Source: Propionibacteriaceae bacterium
GTDB taxonomy: Bacteria > Actinomycetota > Actinomycetes > Propionibacteriales > Propionibacteriaceae
Assembly (NCBI GenBank): GCA_030450535.1
Contig: JAKDIK010000189.1
Location: forward strand, 1 to 5,730
Reading direction: 5' to 3'
DNA: 5,730 nucleotides
This document shows, piece after piece, positions 1-4,675 of the stretch (its first letter is position 1; each line of letters begins with the position of its first letter). Both the position numbers and the translations under genes were made by a program. The notes beneath the pieces were generated by a model, which saw only the letters and a list, made by a program, of their open reading frames with translations, ran no database searches and had not been told where the DNA came from.

Positions 1-60
1 GGCGTGGGCGTCCAGCTCGTCGGCGCGGTTCCGCTCGGCGGGGGTGAGTGCATCGGTCAC
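1..60 (-). CDS. Unidentified protein, N-terminal 20 codons only
   Basis: Reading leftward from a GTG at 60-58, an open frame runs to the window edge and encodes MTDALTPAERNRADELDAHA with the GTG read as Met. The peptide is charged and helix-like, as expected of a real N-terminus, but is too short to assign a family. There is no Shine-Dalgarno sequence before it. Instead a TANNNT -10 box (TAGCCT, 72-67) ends six bases before the GTG, which fits a leaderless transcript starting on the initiation codon. An ATG at 53-51 lies in another frame with a poorer, Pro/Ser/Thr-rich product. In many actinobacteria rlmN follows cdsA, but these residues do not look like the RlmN start I remember, so I leave the gene unnamed. 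The 51-base gap after cdsA suggests a separate transcription unit. Confidence 0.6.
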   Translation of the reverse strand, partial: MTDALTPAERNRADELDAHA

Positions 61-66
61 CCGACA

Positions 67-72
67 AGGCTA
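67..72 (-). promoter_or_regulatory. Candidate -10 box for a leaderless start
   Basis: On the minus strand TAGCCT matches the actinobacterial TANNNT -10 pattern. Six bases separate it from the GTG at 60, placing the expected transcription start on the first base of the coding region. No convincing -35 element lies 17-19 bases upstream, so the call rests on the -10 box, its spacing and the absence of a ribosome binding site. Confidence 0.4.
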
Positions 73-79
73 GCGGCCA

Positions 80-109
80 GCGGCGCGGACGCGGGATGCC
101 GGGCGCCGC
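80..109 (-). terminator. Candidate hairpin terminator after cdsA
   Basis: A perfect 7-bp GC-only stem (80-86 with 103-109) lies directly after the cdsA stop codon at 112. Its loop is large (16 nt) and no U-rich tract follows. Actinobacterial terminators often lack the U tract, so this may end the operon before the next promoter, but in DNA this GC-rich such a stem could arise by chance. Confidence 0.3.
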
Positions 110-111
110 CC

Positions 112-1002
112 TCAGCCGCCGGGGACGAGCAGGTACATCACGTACCAGGCGGGCGCGGCGGCGACGAGCAGGGAGTCGAGCCGGTCCATGATGCCCCCGT
201 GGCCGGGAAGGATCGAGCTCATGTCCTTGATGCCCACGTCGCGCTTGATCGCGCTCTCGATGAGGTCGCCGGCGGTGGCGAACACCACGATGATGAGGCC
301 GAGGATGACGCCCACCCACCACGCGACGCCCAGCACGCCGACGCACAGGGCGACGCCCACGCCGACGGAGAACAGCGCCGAGCCGGCCAGGCCCTCCCAC
401 GTCTTCTTGGGGCTCAACACGGGCGCCAGCGGCGTCCGCCCGAACAGGACGCCGACCGCGTAACCGCCGGTGTCGTTGGCGACGACGCAGAGCAGGAACG
501 TGATCATGCGGGCGGCGCCGTGATCGCCGGCCAGGATCAGCGCGGTGAAGGACCCCAGGAGCGCGACGTAACCGATGATGAAGATGCTGCCGGCCGCGTC
601 CCGCACGAAGTGCTCATGACCCTTCGGCAGGCGCACCATGAGGGCGGCCAGCACCGTCGCCCCCAGAAACGCCAACAGCGCCGAGTGCCACGGCATGTCG
701 AGCAGGCCGACGCCGGTCGCGGCGGCGTAGGTGCCGACGATCATCGCGAAGGTGCCCAGCACGATGGGCCGGATCGCGGCGCGCACTCCCTGGCGGCGCA
801 GCGCCCAGTGAATCTCGATGGCCCCGAGGCACAACATGATGGCCACGAGCAGGATGAATCCCCAGTGGAACCACGCCAGGCTCGCCACCACGATGAGGAT
901 CAGGCCCACCCCGACGGCGATGGCCGCGGGCAGATCCCGGCCCGCGGAGCGCTTCTTGGCGGGGGCGTCCGCCTGCGGCGCCCCGCTCGGGACGTCGGTC
1001 AT
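112..1002 (-). CDS. cdsA: Phosphatidate cytidylyltransferase (CDP-diglyceride synthase)
   Basis: This 296-residue integral membrane enzyme transfers CMP from CTP to phosphatidic acid, giving CDP-diacylglycerol, the precursor of phosphatidylinositol, phosphatidylglycerol and cardiolipin in the cytoplasmic membrane. After a short polar N-terminus (1-24) the chain is a run of hydrophobic segments (about 25-65, 79-122, 138-158, 166-188, 207-245 and 278-294). The C-terminal family signature is clear: KRDVGIKD at 253-260 followed by PGHGGIMDRLD at 266-276, which carry the acidic metal- and substrate-binding residues. NDTGGY (176-181) and SPKKTWEG (197-204) are further family motifs. Length is normal. 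The ATG shares one base with the frr stop (TGATG), so translation is probably coupled to frr. It is the last gene of the run before a hairpin and a new start signal. Confidence 0.95.
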   Translation of the reverse strand: MTDVPSGAPQADAPAKKRSAGRDLPAAIAVGVGLILIVVASLAWFHWGFILLVAIMLCLGAIEIHWALRRQGVRAAIRPIVLGTFAMIVGTYAAATGVGLLDMPWHSALLAFLGATVLAALMVRLPKGHEHFVRDAAGSIFIIGYVALLGSFTALILAGDHGAARMITFLLCVVANDTGGYAVGVLFGRTPLAPVLSPKKTWEGLAGSALFSVGVGVALCVGVLGVAWWVGVILGLIIVVFATAGDLIESAIKRDVGIKDMSSILPGHGGIMDRLDSLLVAAAPAWYVMYLLVPGG

Positions 1003-1559
1003 CAGACTTCGAGGAGCTCGGTTTCCTTGGCCTTGAGCAGGTCGTTGACCTGCTCCTCGTACTTCTTCGTCACCGTGTCGAGCTGCTTCTCGGCGCGGCT
1101 GGCGTCGTCCTCGCCGATCTCCTTGTCCTTGGCCAGCTTCTTGACGCCGTCGACGGCGTGGCGGCGGTTGGTGCGGATCGCGACGCGCGCCTCCTCGGCC
1201 TTGTTGCGGGCGACCTTGATGTACTCCTTGCGGCGATCCTCGGTGAGCTGCGGCATGACGATGCGGATGACGTTGCCGTCGTTCGCCGGGTTCACGCCCA
1301 GGTCGGAATCGCGGATCGCCTTCTCGATGCCGGGCATCGCGGCGCGGTCGAACGGGCTGATGAGCACGACGCGCGCCTCGGGCACCTGGAACGTGGCCAA
1401 CTGCTGCAGCGGCGTCGGCGCCCCGTAGTAGTCGACCATGAGCTTGTTGAACATCGCCGGGTGGGCGCGTCCGGTGCGGATCGCGCCGAACTCCTCCTTG
1501 GCGTGGTCGATCGTGGCCCGGTTCTTGTGTTCGGCGGAACTGATGATCTCGGAGGTCAT
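1002..1559 (-). CDS. frr: Ribosome recycling factor
   Basis: RRF acts with EF-G after termination to split the 70S post-termination complex and free the mRNA and deacylated tRNA. The 185-residue length is typical of the family. Recognisable conserved stretches are IRTGRAHP (27-34), YYGAPTPLQQLA (44-55), the DLGVNPANDGNVIRI region (86-100) and LTEDRRKE (105-112). The charged, helical ends (about 1-30 and 105-185) form the three-helix bundle of domain I, with the compact domain II between. The start ATG at 1559 has an AAGGG ribosome binding site (1575-1571) about 11 bases upstream. pyrH ends 32 bases upstream and cdsA overlaps the stop by one base, so the three genes are probably cotranscribed. 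No promoter or terminator is evident in the pyrH-frr gap. Confidence 0.97.
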   Translation of the reverse strand: MTSEIISSAEHKNRATIDHAKEEFGAIRTGRAHPAMFNKLMVDYYGAPTPLQQLATFQVPEARVVLISPFDRAAMPGIEKAIRDSDLGVNPANDGNVIRIVMPQLTEDRRKEYIKVARNKAEEARVAIRTNRRHAVDGVKKLAKDKEIGEDDASRAEKQLDTVTKKYEEQVNDLLKAKETELLEV

Positions 1560-1591
1560 CTCGGGTGAATCCCTTCGGTTGCGGTCTGTGG

Positions 1592-2305
1592 TCAGGCGTG
1601 GACGGTCGTCCCGATCTTCTCACCCGCGATGACGCGCGCGATGTTTCCGCGCACGCCGAGGTCGAAGAAGATCATGGGCAGGCCGTTGTCGCGGGCCAGG
1701 CTGATCGCCGTGGCGTCCGCCACCTTGAGGTCGTCGGCCAGGAACTCGTGGTAGGTGAGGTGGTCGTAGCGGCGGGCGTTCGGGTTGAGGCGCGGATCGG
1801 AGTCGTAGACACCGTCCACCCCGTTCTTGCTCATGAGCAGGACATCCGCCCGCACCTCGAGGGCGCGCTGGGCGGCGACCGTGTCGGTCGAGAAGAACGG
1901 CATGCCCGAGCCGGCGCCGAACAGGACGACGCGGCCCTTCTCCAGGTGCCTCACGGCCCGCAGCGGAATGTAGGGCTCGGCCACCTGCCCCATGGTGATG
2001 GCGGTCTGGACGCGGGTGGGGACGCCGGCCTGCTCCAGGAAATCCTGCAGCGCCAGACAGTTCATGACGGTGCCGAGCATGCCCATGTAGTCGGCCCGAC
2101 GCCGCTCCATGCCCCGCTGCTGCAGCTGGGCGCCGCGGAAGAAGTTGCCGCCGCCGGTGACCACGGCCACCTGGACGCCGCTGGCGACGATCTCGGCGAT
2201 CTCAGCGGCGATGCCCGCGATGATGTCGGGATCCACACCCACGTGGCCACCCCCGAACGCCTCTCCGGAGAGCTTGAGCAGTACGCGGTGATACTCGGTG
2301 GACAT
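1592..2305 (-). CDS. pyrH: UMP kinase
   Basis: This cytoplasmic hexameric amino-acid-kinase-fold enzyme phosphorylates UMP to UDP using ATP, supplying UTP and CTP; CTP is the substrate of CdsA two genes downstream. The 237-residue chain carries the family landmarks in order: KLSGEAF (11-17), the glycine-rich GGGNFFRG (51-58), DYMGML (72-77), FSTD (138-141) in the UMP-binding region, KNGVDGVYDSDP (160-171) and ATAISLARDN (198-207). Length is normal. The ATG at 2305 has a strong AGGGGGA site (2320-2314) eight bases upstream, which fixes the start. A 139-base gap with a strong hairpin separates it from tsf, so pyrH may be reached by partial readthrough or have its own promoter. I could not find a good TANNNT box just upstream. 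Bacterial UMP kinases are usually regulated by GTP and UTP. Confidence 0.97.
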   Translation of the reverse strand: MSTEYHRVLLKLSGEAFGGGHVGVDPDIIAGIAAEIAEIVASGVQVAVVTGGGNFFRGAQLQQRGMERRRADYMGMLGTVMNCLALQDFLEQAGVPTRVQTAITMGQVAEPYIPLRAVRHLEKGRVVLFGAGSGMPFFSTDTVAAQRALEVRADVLLMSKNGVDGVYDSDPRLNPNARRYDHLTYHEFLADDLKVADATAISLARDNGLPMIFFDLGVRGNIARVIAGEKIGTTVHA

Positions 2306-2376
2306 CGAGTCGGTCCCCCTTCAGGGCGGCTGGTGGTGCGTGGAACATTCCCGCACGGCGGCTCATGAACGGACGA

Positions 2377-2411
2377 AGTGGCGCGCACCGCGCGGGGCGG
2401 TGCACGCCACT
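2377..2411 (-). terminator. Strong hairpin between tsf and pyrH (terminator or attenuator)
   Basis: The arms 2398-2411 and 2377-2390 form a 14-bp stem with a 7-nt loop. In the minus-strand RNA every position pairs, with one G-U wobble; on the plus strand the same position is an A-C mismatch, so the structure suits the operon-sense transcript. The following bases are UUCGUCC, with no true U tract. The hairpin starts about 33 bases after the tsf stop. A second, imperfect stem overlaps the stop itself (2420-2425 with 2446-2451, plus inner 2431-2434 with 2442-2445). The likely role is termination or damping of the ribosomal transcript before pyrH. An RNA-processing site is the alternative. Confidence 0.65.
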
Positions 2412-2444
2412 CTAGTTGACGCCTGGCTTGACCGTGACCCGCGG

Positions 2445-3257
2445 TCAGGCGCCCGCAGCGAAGCGCACGAAGCGCTTGACGGTCACGCCGTTCTTCGTCA
2501 GCAGCTGGCCCACCGACAACTTGTCATCGGAGACGCTGGGCTGCTCGACCAGGCAGACCTCCTTGTAGAAGCCGCCCAGGCGACCCTCCACGATCCGGCC
2601 GATGATGTGGTCGGGCTTGCCCTCCTCCTTGGCGGTCAGCTCGGCGACGTGGCGCTCCTTCTCCACCACCTCGGCCGGGACGGACTCGCGGTCGAGGTAC
2701 TGCGGGCTCATCGCCGCGATCTGCATCGCGATGCCGCGCACGAACTCGCTCGTGCCGCCCTCGTACTCGATCATCACGCCGACCTGCGGGGGCAGGTCCT
2801 GGCTGCGGCGGTGGAGGTAGATCTCGGCGGGCGCGGAGAAGTGGGCCGCGTTGGCGAGCTCGAGCTTCTCCCCGATCTTGGCGGCCAGCGCTCCGACCGC
2901 GTCCTCAACGCTCGACCCGGACGCCAGCGTGGCGGCCTTGGCGGCCTCCAGGCCATCGGCCCGCGCGGACTCGACAGCGGCGACGATCTCGTTCGCCAGG
3001 GCGACGAACTCGTCGTTCTTGGCGACGAAGTCGGTCTCGGCGCCGAGCTGGATCAGCGAGGTGCCGGTCGCGGCGACGAGGCCGTTGGACGCCTCGCGGT
3101 CGGAGCGGCCGCTGACCTTGGCGGCCCCCTTCACACGAAGGATCTCGGTGGCGGCCTCGAAGTCGCCGTTCGCCTCGGTGAGGGCGTTCTTGGCGTCCAT
3201 CATTCCGGCGCCGGTGGCGTCGCGGAGCTTCTTCACGTCGGCAGCGGTGATTGCCAT
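2445..3257 (-). CDS. tsf: Elongation factor Ts
   Basis: EF-Ts is the guanine-nucleotide exchange factor that releases GDP from EF-Tu so that it can bind GTP and aminoacyl-tRNA again. The 270-residue protein begins with the UBA-like N-terminal domain bearing the signature LRDATGAGMMDAK (11-23). The core domain starts near residue 55 and includes TDFVAKN (75-81), which covers the Asp-Phe pair that pushes into the EF-Tu nucleotide site. MQIAAMSPQYL (178-188) is a second conserved stretch. Length is usual for actinobacteria. The ATG at 3257 follows an AAGGAAG site (3271-3265) with a 7-base spacer. rpsB ends 58 bases upstream with a hairpin between, the classic rpsB-tsf pair. Expression is probably tied to rpsB transcription. 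Confidence 0.97.
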   Translation of the reverse strand: MAITAADVKKLRDATGAGMMDAKNALTEANGDFEAATEILRVKGAAKVSGRSDREASNGLVAATGTSLIQLGAETDFVAKNDEFVALANEIVAAVESARADGLEAAKAATLASGSSVEDAVGALAAKIGEKLELANAAHFSAPAEIYLHRRSQDLPPQVGVMIEYEGGTSEFVRGIAMQIAAMSPQYLDRESVPAEVVEKERHVAELTAKEEGKPDHIIGRIVEGRLGGFYKEVCLVEQPSVSDDKLSVGQLLTKNGVTVKRFVRFAAGA

Positions 3258-3287
3258 GACTGTGCTTCCTTACCTGTCGCTGGTGGT

Positions 3288-3310
3288 TCCCCGTCGGTGA
3301 GGGACGGGGA
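3288..3310 (-). terminator. Hairpin between rpsB and tsf (attenuator or processing site)
   Basis: A perfect 8-bp stem pairs 3303-3310 with 3288-3295 around a 7-nt loop, beginning five bases after the rpsB stop codon at 3316. The downstream bases ACCACCAGCG hold no U tract. As tsf has its own good ribosome binding site but no visible promoter, this hairpin more likely tunes readthrough, protects the rpsB 3' end or marks a cleavage site than fully stops transcription. Confidence 0.5.
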
Positions 3311-3315
3311 GGGGA

Positions 3316-4407
3316 CTACTTGGACTCGGCCTCGGCCTCGACGGCGGACGCCGGCGAGTCGGGGGAATCCGGCGAAGCGGGGGAATCGGCGGACGCGGGC
3401 GAGGCCGGCGACGCGGCGGACTCGGGCGAGGCGGGAGCGGCGTCCGCGGCGGCGGCGTCCGTCTGATCGTCCCGGGCGGCGACGTCGGCCTCGGCCTGAC
3501 CGGAGTCCGCAGCCGGCTCGGCCGACGCCTCTGCGAGGGCGTCCGCCTGGGCGGCCCCACCCTCGACCTCGTCGACGAGCTGGTTGCCCTGGGTGTCGCT
3601 GCCCTCGACGGCCTCGGCCTCGGAGGTGGTGGGCGCGACCTCGGCGGCACCGAGGAGCTCGCGCTCCCACTCGGCCATCGGCTCGGGCTCGGCGCCCCCG
3701 TCGGTCTGGCGGCCCTGGCTGCGGGCCAGCAGGCCCTCGGCCACGGCGTCCGCGATCACGCGGGTGAGCAGGGCGACGGAGCGGATCGCGTCGTCGTTGC
3801 CCGGGATGGCGAAGTCGACCTCGTCGGGATCGCAGTTGGTGTCGAGGATGCCGACGATCGGGATGCGCAGCTTGCGCGCCTCGTCGATCGCGAGGTGCTC
3901 CTTCTTGGTGTCGACGACCCACACGGCCTGCGGCAGCTTGTGCATGTCGCGGATGCCGCCCAGGGTCTTGGCCAGCTTGTCCTTCTTGCGCTCCTGCTGC
4001 AGGAGCTCCTTCTTGGTGAGGCCCGAGCCCGCGACGTCGGTGAAGTCGATCGCCTCGAGCTCCTTCATCTTCGCCGTGCGCTTGCTGATGGTGGCGTAGT
4101 TGGTGAGCATGCCACCCAGCCAGCGCTGGTTCACGAAGGGCATGCCGACGCGGGTGGCCTGCTCGGCGATCGCCTCCTGCGCCTGCTTCTTGGTGCCGAC
4201 GAACAGCACCTGGCCGCCGCGGGCGACGGTCTCGCGCACGAAGCTGTACGCCTGATCGATGTAGGTCAGCGACTGCTGCAGGTCGATGATGTAGATGCCG
4301 TTGCGCTCGCCGAAGATGAACCGCTTCATCTTGGGGTTCCAGCGACGGGTCTGGTGACCGAAGTGGACGCCGCTCTCGAGCAGCTGACGGGTGGTGACGA
4401 CGGCCAT
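3316..4407 (-). CDS. rpsB: 30S ribosomal protein S2 with long acidic C-terminal tail
   Basis: S2 binds late in 30S assembly, near the head-body junction on the solvent side, and is needed for S1 docking in bacteria that have that interaction. Residues 1 to about 232 are a full S2 core: LLESGVHFGHQTRRWNPKM (9-27), GIYIIDLQQSL (37-47), NQRWLGGMLTN (93-103), VVDTKKEHLAI (164-174) and GILDTNCDP (186-194). The tail, 233-363, is unusual in length: E. coli S2 is about 241 residues. It has about thirty acidic and three basic residues, no cysteine, and a Ser-x-x repeat at 327-354. Only AEWERELL (245-252) resembles the usual actinobacterial extension. The start at 4407 is set by MAVVTTRQLL and an AGGAAAGGAA site (4422-4413). 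An in-frame GTG at 4527 would add 40 non-homologous residues and is rejected. Confidence 0.96.
   Translation of the reverse strand: MAVVTTRQLLESGVHFGHQTRRWNPKMKRFIFGERNGIYIIDLQQSLTYIDQAYSFVRETVARGGQVLFVGTKKQAQEAIAEQATRVGMPFVNQRWLGGMLTNYATISKRTAKMKELEAIDFTDVAGSGLTKKELLQQERKKDKLAKTLGGIRDMHKLPQAVWVVDTKKEHLAIDEARKLRIPIVGILDTNCDPDEVDFAIPGNDDAIRSVALLTRVIADAVAEGLLARSQGRQTDGGAEPEPMAEWERELLGAAEVAPTTSEAEAVEGSDTQGNQLVDEVEGGAAQADALAEASAEPAADSGQAEADVAARDDQTDAAAADAAPASPESAASPASPASADSPASPDSPDSPASAVEAEAESK
3343..3429 (-). repeat. 9-bp period repeat encoding Ser-x-x tripeptides in the S2 tail
   Basis: Serine falls at every third residue from 327 to 354 of S2 (ten in a row), seven of them followed by proline, in units such as SPA, SPD and SPE. 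At DNA level this is a degenerate 9-base period in which the Ser codon varies between TCG and TCC, so it is not a freshly copied perfect array. Such arrays can change length by slippage without breaking the frame. Confidence 0.8.
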
Positions 4408-4595
4408 GGCCGTTCCTTTCCTGGTGGGCGCGCTCGCGCGGCCCGCCGTGCGGGTTTGTTCGGACCGAGCTGTTCGGTCCGCCTGATGCGGACGCCGCGC
4501 CCCAGCCCAGACTCGCGTCGTGGGCACCCGGAGCGAGACCCGAACATGGTTCGGTTCGACCGCATGCGAAGTCGACCCGGATCTGCCGAGTCGCT
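4408..4595 (-). promoter_or_regulatory. Structured 5' leader of rpsB
   Basis: From the predicted start near 4595 to the rpsB ATG is about 188 nt. In RNA order it can fold as: a 6-bp hairpin CCGAAC-CAU-GUUCGG (4554-4540); a 5-bp stem (4537-4533 with 4516-4512); then one of two exclusive hairpins, B (GUCCGC 4493-4488 with GCGGAC 4482-4477) or A (CGGACCGA 4481-4474 with UCGGUCCG 4468-4461); then a small 5-bp hairpin (4454-4442). The ribosome binding site follows at 4422-4413. In E. coli and relatives S2 represses its own rpsB-tsf mRNA through leader structure, so an analogous control is plausible here; this is inference. Confidence 0.45.
4457..4481 (-). repeat. Tandem 11-base repeat CGG(A/T)CCGAACA in rpsB leader
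   Basis: Two 11-base copies (4481-4471 and 4467-4457, minus strand) differ at one base and are separated by three bases. Because the inner CGGWCCG is nearly self-complementary, the pair also forms the 8-bp hairpin A. A further CCGAAC copy lies at 4554-4549. The repeat is at the RNA level if the proposed promoter is correct. Confidence 0.6.
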
Positions 4596-4601
4596 GCGTT
4601 C

Positions 4602-4631
4602 AGCATACTGGCGCGGCGCCGCAGCGGGCAA
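4602..4631 (-). promoter_or_regulatory. Predicted rpsB promoter
   Basis: On the minus strand TTGCCC (4631-4626) and TATGCT (4607-4602) are spaced 18 bases apart, resembling a housekeeping-sigma promoter (TTGACA, TANNNT). The expected start is an A near 4595. It is the best promoter-like pair upstream of rpsB and would drive the whole ribosomal run. Confidence 0.55.
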
Positions 4632-4638
4632 AACCTCG

Positions 4639-4669
4639 CTGACTAGGGGTGACGGGGTCGGCCTAATGT
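4639..4669 (+). promoter_or_regulatory. Predicted promoter of the M23 gene (leaderless)
   Basis: TAATGT (4664-4669) matches TANNNT, with CTGACT (4639-4644) as a weak -35 at 19 bases. The -10 ends six bases before the GTG at 4676, so transcription should start on the initiation codon. No ribosome binding site lies between. Its -35 is only seven bases from the rpsB -35, so the two divergent promoters nearly touch. Confidence 0.5.
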
Positions 4670-4675
4670 CTGGTC

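Noticed and set aside
1560..1591. Possible regulatory element between pyrH and frr
   Set aside because: The 32 bases hold the frr ribosome binding site and no convincing hairpin or promoter.
2409..2414. TAGAGT as a -10 box for pyrH
   Set aside because: It matches TANNNT but has no -35 partner, and the start would fall inside the strong hairpin. No other TANNNT lies between the hairpin and pyrH.
4..3767. Long plus-strand open frames (4-1428, 1565-2368, 2298-3767)
   Set aside because: They lie opposite cdsA, frr, pyrH, tsf and rpsB, and their products are low-complexity Arg/Gly/Asp/His-rich chains without domains. They are the usual antisense frames of high-GC genes.
4408..4527. GTG at 4527 as an upstream in-frame start of rpsB
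   Set aside because: The extra 40 residues do not resemble S2, and a strong ribosome binding site sits directly before the ATG at 4407.
4540..4554. CGAAC-ATG-GTTCG as an SOS (LexA) box
   Set aside because: The actinobacterial LexA site has GAAC and GTTC separated by four bases; here the spacer is three. An RNA hairpin explains the symmetry better.
4326..4565. Upstream ORF in the rpsB leader starting at ATG 4565
   Set aside because: It has no ribosome binding site, overlaps rpsB out of frame and has an Arg/Pro-rich product typical of a shadow frame.
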